A DNA stretch of 64,000 nucleotides from Theocolax elegans. Taxonomy: Eukaryota; Arthropoda; Insecta; Hymenoptera; Cerocephalidae. Below, piece after piece: positions 12,788-22,105 of the stretch (position 1 is its first letter; every line of letters begins with the position of its first letter). A program made the translations under genes and the position numbers. A model generated the notes under the pieces. The model made no database searches and was not told where the DNA came from. It was given only the letters and a program-made list of their open reading frames with translations. The stretch covers positions 39,601,028-39,665,027 of the forward strand of contig CM047428.1 of assembly GCA_026168455.1 (NCBI GenBank), given 5' to 3'.

Positions 12788-14731
12788 GAATGGGGATCAT
12801 TTCGCCCAGGGAACAAAACGCCTACCAATGAGAGGCCGATGTGACGTTTTTTCGCCCACCAATCAGAGCCACTCTTTAGCTTTTGAAATTCATGGAGGGG
12901 GCAGCTCACTATGTCGGTAATTTGTAATTCGATATGCGTTGATTAGATGGCGTTCATTGATAATTTTTACTTCAATAAATTGTTCAATTAAAATTTCTGT
13001 TGTGCGTAGATAATATCTTTTCATAAATCGATTTAAATATTGTTATAACGTATTTTAAAAAATTACATTTAAAATTTATATTTAAACCATATACTGAAAA
13101 TTTTATTTGAAGTAATAATATGTAGTAAATATTTGAAATAAAAACTTGTTTATTTAACAAATAATTTATCGTTTGATAAAAGTAATTTGACATGTTATTT
13201 CAAGTAATTAATGAAATGTAATTATCCAACTTAGATACTTAGAAGTGAATCAAATAATGTATATAAAAATAATTTTTGTAAAAATATAGATAATAATATT
13301 TTGTGTACATCAAGCTGCGCGGTAGCGCAACCAACGCAAGTATAATGCGCGCTAGCACCTATTAGACATCTAACTGCACCTGCGGTTTTTTTATTTTTGA
13401 ATATTAATATATAATATGTTATTTACGTAACTTTTTATATCATACATTATTTCTTTTTTAATATTTTTTCAGTTTATTAAGTTTTCGATAAATTATTTAG
13501 TAATACTTTCAATAAAACTTCATGTAAATATCTGAGATGTCAAATTCTTTTACTCGGCTATGTATATTTCGATATCTTTTTCGTCTCCTATATATATATA
13601 TGACTACTCGAAAAAGTTGAGACGAGCTATAGGGGAAAACGAAAGAGTGAGTAATTAATAAACATTTCTGTGAAGCTTTCATACCTGTGAAAACTGTAGT
13701 CCAAAACCAAGAATTAAAATTATCAACATTAAACATAACCAATAATTGTCACTGACAGGTTCTGTTACGCGCACGCTTCTCGGCAAATTAGATGATTGAC
13801 GACCGTGTAAGATAAAAGATGACCGTTTAAGATAATAATGAAAAATAACTAGATCACGCGTGTCTCACTCACTCTTTCGTTTTCCCCTATAGCTCGTCTC
13901 AACTTTTTCGAGTAGTCATATATATATATAGGAGACGAAAAAGATATCGAAATATACATAGCCGAGTAAAAGAATTTGACATCTCAGATATTTACATGAA
14001 GTTTTATTGAAAGTATTACTAAATAATTTATCGAAAACTTAATAAACTGAAAAAATATTAAAAAAGAAATAATGTATGATATAAAAAGTTACGTAAATAA
14101 CATATTATATATTAATATTCAAAAATAAAAAAACCGCAGGTGCAGTTAGATGTCTAATAGGTGCTAGCGCGCATTATACTTGCGTTGGTTGCGCTACCGC
14201 GCAGCTTGATGTACACAAAATATTATTATCTATATTTTTACAAAAATTATTTTTATATACATTATTTGATTCACTTCTAAGTATCTAAGTTGGATAATTA
14301 CATTTCATTAATTACTTGAAATAACATGTCAAATTACTTTTATCAAACGATAAATTATTTGTTAAATAAACAAGTTTTTATTTCAAATATTTACTACATA
14401 TTATTACTTCAAATAAAATTTTCAGTATATGGTTTAAATATAAATTTTAAATGTAATTTTTTAAAATACGTTATAACAATATTTAAATCGATTTATGAAA
14501 AGATATTATCTACGCACAACAGAAATTTTAATTGAACAATTTATTGAAGTAAAAATTATCAATGAACGCCATCTAATCAACGCATATCGAATTACAAATT
14601 ACCGACATAGTGAGCTGCCCCCTCCATGAATTTCAAAAGCTAAAGAGTGGCTCTGATTGGTGGGCGAAAAAACGTCACATCGGCCTCTCATTGGTAGGCG
14701 TTTTGTTCCCTGGGCGAAATGATCCCCATTC
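12788..14731. mobile_element. Palindromic fold-back transposon, 8-bp target duplication
   Basis: Two arms of about 860 bp (12788-~13650 and ~13870-14731) are near-perfect inverted copies, separated by ~220 bp of unique spacer. The ends read GAATGGGGATCATTTCGCCC inward. The element is flanked by TGAAACTC on both sides (12780-12787 and 14732-14739). An uninterrupted copy of the target lies in this same window at about 17813-17825, where one TGAAACTC joins the two flanks directly, so both boundaries are firm. No transposase is encoded; the short frames in the two arms are mirror images. An 8-bp duplication fits hAT- or P-type mobilisation, but the termini do not match a family I know. Confidence 0.93.
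12825..12863. promoter_or_regulatory. CCAAT / TGACGT cluster near the fold-back terminus
   Basis: Two CCAAT boxes (12825-12829 and 12859-12863) flank a TGACGT core (12842-12847), with TTCGCCC motifs nearby (12801 and 12851). Because it lies in the arm, the cluster is repeated inverted near 14655-14695 and again in the half copy near 16320-16360. The spacing looks like a promoter-proximal module. Activity is inferred only. Confidence 0.35.
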
Positions 14732-14739
14732 TGAAACTC

Positions 14740-14935
14740 TCTTGCCGTTTCACATTTGCCAAGATTTCTTCAAGATTACGGGGAATAGTAATGTTCGAGA
14801 CCTTCTCTAAGATTGGTTGAGTTAACTTGGATATTCCTTGTGGTGGTGGAGTAAAAGATCTTGCATCCGAAGACTATATGCTTCTACTGGTTCACCACTA
14901 TCTGGAGGATCAAGACCCAATCCCTGAAATTGATT
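14740..14935 (-). pseudogene. Upstream part of the broken host-like gene (copy 1)
   Basis: Minus-strand protein-like sequence (ILEKVSNITIPRNLEEILAN) runs into the target site of the fold-back element and originally continued into 12787-12601. Upstream of it a second frame encodes an LGLDPPDSGEPVEAY stretch beginning right after TTTCAG at about 14922-14927, a possible splice acceptor. The two stretches are in different frames, so there is a frameshift or a small intron between them. The same block recurs at 16405-16600 and 17822-18016. Not recognised as a known family. Confidence 0.45.
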
Positions 14936-15054
14936 AGATCAATATTATAATTACTGGACTACTAATTTCTTAAATGTACTATTAATATACACTAAATTCA
15001 TCTCTTAATTTTCTCATTGTAATAATAATATTATGTGCTGTACCTTATTTACTC

Positions 15055-15569
15055 TTATAATAAATTTTCGAAGTGGCCTCCACCCTGCTCAATGCAGCAT
15101 CGGGCACGCTTAATAACATCATGCGTCGCCCTATCGATCATCAGAGGGTCGACGTTATCGGCGTGATCATGGATTTTAACCCTAAGTTCTTCTACTGAAG
15201 CCACAGGAAATCCGTGGTAAACCACTTCTTTACTGTGACCCCAGTAGAAGAAATCCAAAGGATTATGGTCGGGTGACCTGGCAGGCCATTCTACCGGGCC
15301 ATTCCGACCGATCCATCTCTCGTCATAACGCTGGTCTAAATAATGCCTCACAGTTGCAGCAAAATGAGCCGGTGCACCGTCATGCATGAAGATCAAGTCT
15401 TCCTGCTGATGCCGTGTTAAATGCTGGTCCAGCAGATCAGGTAAATCTTCTTGTAGGAACTGTAGGTAATTATCTCCATTAAGGAATGGAGGTAATTCCC
15501 AAGGTCCTATAAGCCGATTTCCAATCATTCCACACCAGATATTAACACTAAACCTCAGCTGAAAGCGAT
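15055..15569 (-). CDS. Tc1/mariner-type transposase, last exon (copy 1)
   Basis: This exon encodes the C-terminal two thirds of a DDE transposase of the Tc1/mariner superfamily. Visible motifs are FSVNIWCGMIGNRLIGPW, the second catalytic Asp in FMHDGAPAHF, and WPARSPDHNPLDFF, where the Asp of NPLD is the third catalytic residue. There are 41 residues between the two acidic residues, a D41D-like spacing. The reading frame begins directly after a polypyrimidine tract and CAG at 15570-15572 on the minus strand, so it is an exon, not a complete gene, and the first catalytic Asp lies upstream. It ends in GGGHFENLL and a stop. Its protein is identical to the copies at 16720 and 18136. It lies just 5' of the broken host-like gene on the same strand. 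Confidence 0.88.
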
Positions 15570-15688
15570 CTGAAAAAAGCAAAAACTTTTTGTAATTCTT
15601 CCTTTTCAGTCCATTACATATATACTATAAATGTTATAGGAAATATGTGTCTTAATAAATTTTTATAATATTATTTGCAGAAGATTAC

Positions 15689-16396
15689 TAAATAATTTAT
15701 CGAAAACTTAATAAACTGAAAAAATATTAAAAAAGAAATAATGTATGATATAAAAAGTTACGTAAATAACATATTATATTAATATTCAAAAATAAAAAAA
15801 CCGCAGGTGCAGTTAGATGTCTAATAGGTGCTAGCGCGCATTATACTTGCGTTGGTTGCGCTACCGCGCAGCTTGATGTACACAAAATATTATTATCTAT
15901 ATTTTTACAAAAATTATTTTATATACATTATTTGATTCACTTCTAAGTATCTAAGTTGGATAATTACATTTCATTAATTACTTGAAATAACATGTCAAAT
16001 TACTTTTATCAAACGATAAATTATTTGTTAAATAAACAAGTTTTTATTTCAAATATTTACTACATATTATTACTTCAAATAAAATTTTCAGTATATGGTT
16101 TAAATATAAATTTTAAATGTAATTTTTTAAATACGTTATAACAATATTTAAATCGATTTATGAAAAGATATTATCTACGCACAACAGAAATTTTAATTGA
16201 ACAATTTATTGAAGTAAAAATTATCAATGAACGCCATCTAATCAACGCATATCGAATTACAAATTACCGACATAGTGAGCTGCCCCCTCCATGAATTTCA
16301 AAAGCTAAAGAGTGGCTCTGATTGGTGGGCGAAAAAACGTCACATCGGCCTCTCATTGGTAGGCGTTTTGTTCCCTGGGCGAAATGATCCCCATTC
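15689..16396. mobile_element. Truncated half of the palindromic fold-back transposon
   Basis: This is a second copy of the right arm of the element at 12788-14731, starting abruptly in mid-arm after the microhomology ATTAC and ending at the same terminus followed by TGAAACTC. It arose by tandem duplication rather than transposition, because the left arm and left target duplication are missing. Four single- or two-base deletions separate it from copy 1. Confidence 0.9.
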
Positions 16397-16600
16397 TGAA
16401 ACTCTCTTGCCGTTTCACATTTGCCAAGATTTCTTCAAGATTACGGGGAATAGTAATGTTCGAGACCTTCTCTAAGATTGGTTGAGTTAACTTGGATATT
16501 CCTTGTGGTGGTGGAGTAAAAGATCTTGCATCCGAAGACTATATGCTTCTACTGGTTCACCACTATCTGGAGGATCAAGACCCAATCCCTGAAATTGATT
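16397..16600 (-). pseudogene. Host-like gene fragment (copy 2)
   Basis: Duplicate of 14732-14935 created by the 1.67-kb tandem duplication; same frames and the same breaks. Confidence 0.45.
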
Positions 16601-16719
16601 AGATCAATATTATAATTACTGGACTACTAATTTCTTAAATGTACTATTAATATACACTAAATTCATCTCTTAATTTTCTCATTGTAATAATAATATTATG
16701 TGCTGTACCTTATTTACTC

Positions 16720-17234
16720 TTATAATAAATTTTCGAAGTGGCCTCCACCCTGCTCAATGCAGCATCGGGCACGCTTAATAACATCATGCGTCGCCCTATC
16801 GATCATCAGAGGGTCGACGTTATCGGCGTGATCATGGATTTTAACCCTAAGTTCTTCTACTGAAGCCACAGGAAATCCGTGGTAAACCACTTCTTTACTG
16901 TGACCCCAGTAGAAGAAATCCAAAGGATTATGGTCGGGTGACCTGGCAGGCCATTCTACCGGGCCATTCCGACCGATCCATCTCTCGTCATAACGCTGGT
17001 CTAAATAATGCCTCACAGTTGCAGCAAAATGAGCCGGTGCACCGTCATGCATGAAGATCAAGTCTTCCTGCTGATGCCGTGTTAAATGCTGGTCCAGCAG
17101 ATCAGGTAAATCTTCTTGTAGGAACTGTAGGTAATTATCTCCATTAAGGAATGGAGGTAATTCCCAAGGTCCTATAAGCCGATTTCCAATCATTCCACAC
17201 CAGATATTAACACTAAACCTCAGCTGAAAGCGAT
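16720..17234 (-). CDS. Tc1/mariner-type transposase, last exon (copy 2)
   Basis: The protein is identical to the exon at 15055-15569, including HDGAPAHF, the NPLD acidic residue and the splice-acceptor context at its 5' edge. It was created by the 1.67-kb tandem duplication. Downstream (minus-strand upstream) lies the original continuation beginning GAAGATTACAAAACTTC, which copy 1 lost at the duplication junction. Confidence 0.85.
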
Positions 17235-17743
17235 CTGAAAAAAGCAAAAACTTTTTGTAATTCTTCCTTTTCAGTTCATTACATATATACTATAAATGTT
17301 ATAGGAAATATGTGTCTTAATAAATTTTTATAATATTATTTGCAGAAGATTACAAAACTTCATTTCATAATTTATATTATTAAAGATTAACTTATTAGAA
17401 AAACACAAAGTTTTAAGTTTACTATATATTATGAAAGTTGTATAAAATTGTTACATGAAGAATAATAAACTCTCAATTTTGCAACGTAAATTGATTATAA
17501 GTCACTCTCTATATTATTATTATGCCATGTTTATTGCAATTAAATTATTCGTTAACGAATGTCGAGCTTATGCACTTATATACCGAGTGACAATTTAGGG
17601 ACGATACAACTTTGAATTGAATTATTTTTGTGTTAAATTAAGCAAATGTAACATACTCTTGGATTCTGACTCTGATCTGATTCTGGAACTCTGGATTTAG
17701 ACTAATTGAATGAATAAAAATCGACTAGTGATCTCAGAATTTT

Positions 17744-18016
17744 GGTACATTGCTGAATTAACTGTTGTAAAAAATATTGCACTAGGTTTCGATGGAAGAT
17801 ATGGATCTACTTTGAAACTCTCTTGCCGTTTCACATTTGCCAAGATTTCTTCAAGATTACGGGGAATAGTAATGTTCGAGACCTTCTCTAAGATTGGTTG
17901 AGTTAACTTGGATATTCCTTGTGGTGGTGGAGTAAAAGATCTTGCATCCGAAGACTATATGCTTCTACTGGTTCACCACTATCTGGAGGATCAAGACCCA
18001 ATCCCTGAAATTGATT
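17744..18016 (-). pseudogene. Host-like gene fragment (copy 3, no insertion)
   Basis: Same minus-strand gene fragment as 14740-14935 plus 12709-12787, here joined directly. The reading runs through the empty target site (GATCTACTTTGAAACTCTC) without interruption and is cut at 17744 by the duplication junction. Confidence 0.45.
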
Positions 18017-18135
18017 AGATCAATATTATAATTACTGGACTACTAATTTCTTAAATGTACTATTAATATACACTAAATTCATCTCTTAATTTTCTCATTG
18101 TAATAATAATATTATGTGCTGTACCTTATTTACTC

Positions 18136-18650
18136 TTATAATAAATTTTCGAAGTGGCCTCCACCCTGCTCAATGCAGCATCGGGCACGCTTAATAACAT
18201 CATGCGTCGCCCTATCGATCATCAGAGGGTCGACGTTATCGGCGTGATCATGGATTTTAACCCTAAGTTCTTCTACTGAAGCCACAGGAAATCCGTGGTA
18301 AACCACTTCTTTACTGTGACCCCAGTAGAAGAAATCCAAAGGATTATGGTCGGGTGACCTGGCAGGCCATTCTACCGGGCCATTCCGACCGATCCATCTC
18401 TCGTCATAACGCTGGTCTAAATAATGCCTCACAGTTGCAGCAAAATGAGCCGGTGCACCGTCATGCATGAAGATCAAGTCTTCCTGCTGATGCCGTGTTA
18501 AATGCTGGTCCAGCAGATCAGGTAAATCTTCTTGTAGGAACTGTAGGTAATTATCTCCATTAAGGAATGGAGGTAATTCCCAAGGTCCTATAAGCCGATT
18601 TCCAATCATTCCACACCAGATATTAACACTAAACCTCAGCTGAAAGCGAT
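18136..18650 (-). CDS. Tc1/mariner-type transposase, last exon (copy 3)
   Basis: Third identical copy of the exon described at 15055-15569, with the same acceptor (CAG at 18651-18653) and stop. If any copy is still attached to upstream exons, this is the nearest one to the exon at 21843-22025, which lies 3.2 kb upstream on the same strand and ends in the matching phase (G|AT completes an Asp codon). Confidence 0.87.
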
Positions 18651-19099
18651 CTGAAAAAAGCAAAAACTTTTTGTAATTCTTCCTTTTCAGTTCATTACAT
18701 ATATACTATAAATGTTATAGGAAATATGTGTCTTAATAAATTTTTATAATATTATTTGCAGAAGATTACAAAACTTCATTTCATAATTTATATTATTAAA
18801 GATTAACTTATTAGAAAAACACAAAGTTTTAAGTTTACTATATATTATGAAAGTTGTATAAAATTGTTACATAAAGAATAATAAACTCTCAATTTTGCAA
18901 CGTAAATTGATTATAGGTTACTCTCTATATTATTATTATGCCATGTTTATTGCAATTAAATTATTCGTTAACGAATGTCGAGCTTATGCACTTATATACC
19001 GAGTGACAATTTAGGGACGATACAACTTTGAATTGAATTATTTTTGTGTTAAATTAAGCAAATGTAACATACTCTTGGATTCTGACTCTGATCTGATTC

Positions 19100-19340
19100 T
19101 GGAACTCTGGATTTAGACTAATTGAATGAATAAAAATCGACTAGTGATCTCAGAATTTTGATACATGCAATATTTACAAATATAAAAAAATTATGTTTTG
19201 AGAAAATATCTTTTTTGCAAAATATTTGGTATCTTATCATTCAGTAGATAAAAATAAGTTTATCTGGACCACTACCGTATAGATTTAATCATTAACAATT
19301 AAGTAATTAATGATTTAAAATGATGAGAAAACGTAAATTT
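19100..19340 (+). repeat. Left arm of a diverged inverted repeat
   Basis: This block (from ATTGAATGAATAAAAATCGA through the TTTTGCAAAATATTTG stretch) is an inverted, clearly diverged copy of 21530-21770. Together they bracket about 2.2 kb of AT-rich DNA. The pair may be the arms of an old non-autonomous element, or two copies of a dispersed repeat in opposite orientation. Confidence 0.6.
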
Positions 19341-19724
19341 CTCACGTGCATTGAAATATTTATCTAGATAATCGAGTAAACAAGATGATTCGTGTTACCA
19401 TCAACTCGAGGTTATAAACAATCATCGTTTCGTCGGTAATATTGACAATTTCGTGAATGTTATGAATAATGCGAATTGAATAATATGAAATGTAAATTAC
19501 AAGTAAACATAATACTAAATTTTATATATATATATATATATATCTTCAATTTAATTATTTACAAATGTAAGAATAATGTTATAATGAATACGGAATTTTT
19601 TATTTAATAGTAGGGCATCTATTTAGAAAGATAATTTAACAGATTAAAATTTATACGTTTTTAGTTGTACAACGTTTTTGCCACGCGTAACATGTACTTT
19701 CAAGTATTTTGTAGTATACATCTA

Positions 19725-19752
19725 CACTACCGCTCAAAAGTTTGGGTTCGCC
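19725..19752 (+). repeat. Possible Tc1-type terminal inverted repeat (one end)
   Basis: CACTACCGCTCAAAAGTTTG right after a TA dinucleotide resembles the outer end of Tc1-family elements. I found no matching opposite end, so this is a lone end or a short relic. Confidence 0.4.
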
Positions 19753-21529
19753 TAAATAAAAATTGACCCAACTCCAAAGCGTCATAACTTTGGTGCAAAT
19801 AATGCTACAAAAACCTGGTATATACCGTTCAAAAGGTAATTTAAAAACCTTTAAAATAACCTAGTACAAAAGTCTATTTTTTAATTTTTTATTTGTGTAA
19901 AATACCAAAGTTTAAAACTGAAAAACTAAAAAAAACAGGTCTCTCTATAAATGCCTGCATTTTCCAGGAAAATGTGTATTTTTAAATGTTATTCAATGTA
20001 ATTTAAAGCATTTTTTAAGAGCTTTCGAATGCTTTTTATATAATAGTTATGCCAGATTTCTGCTGGAATTCCACTAGAATTTCGTAGTACTTTTCCTACA
20101 TCTTAGCAAGAGTTTCACTAGACTTTTGCCATACTAGCGCCAAACTTTCGCAATACTTTTTCAAGACTTTAGCAAGACTTCCACCAGACTTTTGCCATAC
20201 TTGCACTAGACTTTTCAATACTTTCTGTGGTAAATTAATTACTTATGAAGACTTCCCAAGATACTTATTGGATGACATTTTATGAAACTATTATACACAC
20301 TTATCTGTTAAATTTTGGGAGACTTCTAAAATACCTGCTGAAATAATTTCTAGGATATTTCTTGCAAAACATTTCACTATATTCTTTATGATCCTTTTTA
20401 AATAATTTTCACATACATTCTAGAGCGAGATACTTTTTAAAGGATATCTTTTAAGAGCCCATATATCTTAACTATGCTATAAACTTAATACAGAATCGAA
20501 CTTTTGTGTATAAAATTATCTACTTATATTTTTATTGTTTCATATAATATATGAATAGAAAGTTAGAAAATACTATTATAAAATACCCTGAATCAAATAG
20601 AATTCATTCTGCTCATGGTTATTAGATGTAATACTGAGATCCGACAAAATACAATAGTAGTTTCATAGCAGTATTTTTCAGACTCGTTAGCGGTAAGAAC
20701 ACGCATAGCAATACGTACCAAACATCCACCAAACTTTCACTATATTTTAGCAATATATCTCACAATCTTTGGTCGTACTTTCACCACACAGTACTTTTGT
20801 TAGATTTCTGCCATACTAAAATCGTATATTGCTTATAAATATGTATTATTCTGATAGCTTATCAATATATTTGTAGTGCCTAGCCAATACATTCGCAATA
20901 TATTGATCATATAATAATAATATATCCATAATATAATGGTAATCTGTTGGCAATATATTGGCGATATATTGGAAATATGTTGGCAATGTATTAGCAATAT
21001 GTTGTCAATATATAGGAATTGTATTGGCAATGTGTAGATTATATATTGGCAATACCGTGTGACAATTTTAAAGTGATCATAAACTTATTTAAATGGTAAA
21101 TCAAATTTATATTTGCGGATCCAATAGTTCTAAGGGTTTTTGGGGTCGAGGAATTTATTAATGGTGAAAATTTTCCGTTTTATCAGTAGTTACTTTTCCA
21201 TTACAGTGGCCCAGAAGAAGCATTTGGGGGGCTTTTAAAGTCGAAATACTGAAATATTTGTACCTGCCGCGGATAAGTTAAAAAAACACCGTCCTTATTT
21301 ATTTATGACTTTAATTTAATATCGGTTTAGAAAAATAATTTAATTGCATTTCTAGTTCACTTTATTGCATTTCCATCGTACGAGGAATATGAGTGATGAT
21401 AAGATTTTGGCCAATATGTTGCCAATATATTATTAATAGGTTTTACATGTTACGTATGCATTGGCAACCAATTTTTTGTTTATCAAATATTGATTGAATG
21501 AGAAATTTAAAATTTCTCATAATTCTAAA
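19753..21529. other. AT-rich non-coding DNA with short dispersed motifs
   Basis: No gene. 20090-20230 repeats ACTTTTGCCATACT-like phrases (CTAGACTTTTGCCATACT and variants). 20830-21060 repeats GGCAATATATTGG-like phrases about every 15-25 bp. Similar phrases recur at 34380-34440, 36510-36540, 36780-36840 and 37660-37700, so this belongs to a dispersed AT-rich repeat family. Confidence 0.55.
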
Positions 21530-21770
21530 TCATTAATAACTGAATTGTTAACGATTGAATCTTTATGGTACTGGTCCAGATACACTTAATTTCATCTACT
21601 GAATGAGGAATTATCAAATATTTTGCAAAAAAGTTATTTTCTCAATAATAGTTTATCTATATTTTTAAATATGCACACATCAAAATTCTGATTTGACCAC
21701 TTGATTTTTATCCATTCTACTAATTTAAACTCATCGAGTTTGTTGCATGCGCTTAATTCAATAAATTAAT
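21530..21770 (-). repeat. Right arm of a diverged inverted repeat
   Basis: Reverse-complement partner of 19100-19340; both contain ATCAAAATTCTGA and TTGCAAAA(A)AG-type blocks in mirrored order. Confidence 0.6.
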
Positions 21771-21842
21771 TATATACATTGTCCGTAAATTGTTACTAGG
21801 TATAAAAATGAAATATCAGAAAATAATTGTGTAAACATTTAC

Positions 21843-22025
21843 CTTCACGCTTACAATGCGGATTTTCATGGGCCCAATAATGCTCATTGCGAGTATTAAA
21901 TAGACCATTCCGACCATATGAAGACTCGTCAGTCCATAGAATGCGACGCGTGATGTTATTGTCGGCCTCAAACTGCTCCACCAACTCGGTGCAATATACC
22001 AATCGCCTATCGTAATCGCCAGGAA
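21843..22025 (-). CDS. Tc1/mariner-type transposase, middle exon
   Basis: On the minus strand this 183-bp exon encodes PGDYDRRLVYCTELVEQF, then ILWTDESSYGRNGLFN and NEHYWAHENPH. The Asp of WTDES is the first catalytic residue of the DDE domain, and HENPH is the conserved segment that precedes the FSVN(I/V)W motif. It is flanked by an acceptor (CTTAG before TTCCTGG at 22026-22030) and a donor (G|GTAAAT at 21843/21842). Its last base is the first base of a codon that the exons at 18136, 16720 and 15055 complete as Asp, and the joined motif order is what the family requires. It immediately abuts the left end of the giant transposon. Confidence 0.8.
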
Positions 22026-22105
22026 CTAAGAAAGTGACGCAAAATTGTGTATTAAAATGAATTCACAAAGTAGAGCATTCACCTGTTACATTTTTACTTA
22101 AAATT

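Larger units (their letters stand above)
14020..17353. repeat. ~1.67-kb tandem duplication (14020-15688 / 15689-17353)
   Basis: The right arm of the fold-back element, the host-like fragment and the transposase exon are repeated head to tail with a 1665-1669 bp step. The junction at 15681-15689 joins GAAGATTAC to the middle of the arm; ATTAC is shared by both breakpoints (14015-14019). Very few differences separate the copies, so the event is recent and later than the fold-back insertion. Confidence 0.92.
17744..19159. repeat. 1416-bp tandem duplication unit (third copy)
   Basis: The block from GGTACATTGCTG (17744) to CAGAATTTTG (~19160) repeats the earlier unit that begins at about 12709, but without the fold-back insertion. 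At 17744 the sequence jumps from CAGAATTTTG to GGTACATTGC, whereas at 19160 it continues as ATACATGCAA, so ATTTT-TACAT is the duplication junction. It preserves the empty target site of the fold-back element. Confidence 0.9.

Noticed and set aside
12601..12909. A 102-codon chimeric frame joining the fold-back arm to the host-like fragment
   Set aside because: The fusion is a chance in-frame read through the insertion site and starts at GTG inside the transposon arm; only the part below 12787 looks like old coding sequence.
20833..21030. 65-codon Ile-rich frame
   Set aside because: Translation of the GGCAATATATTGG-type repeat phrases.
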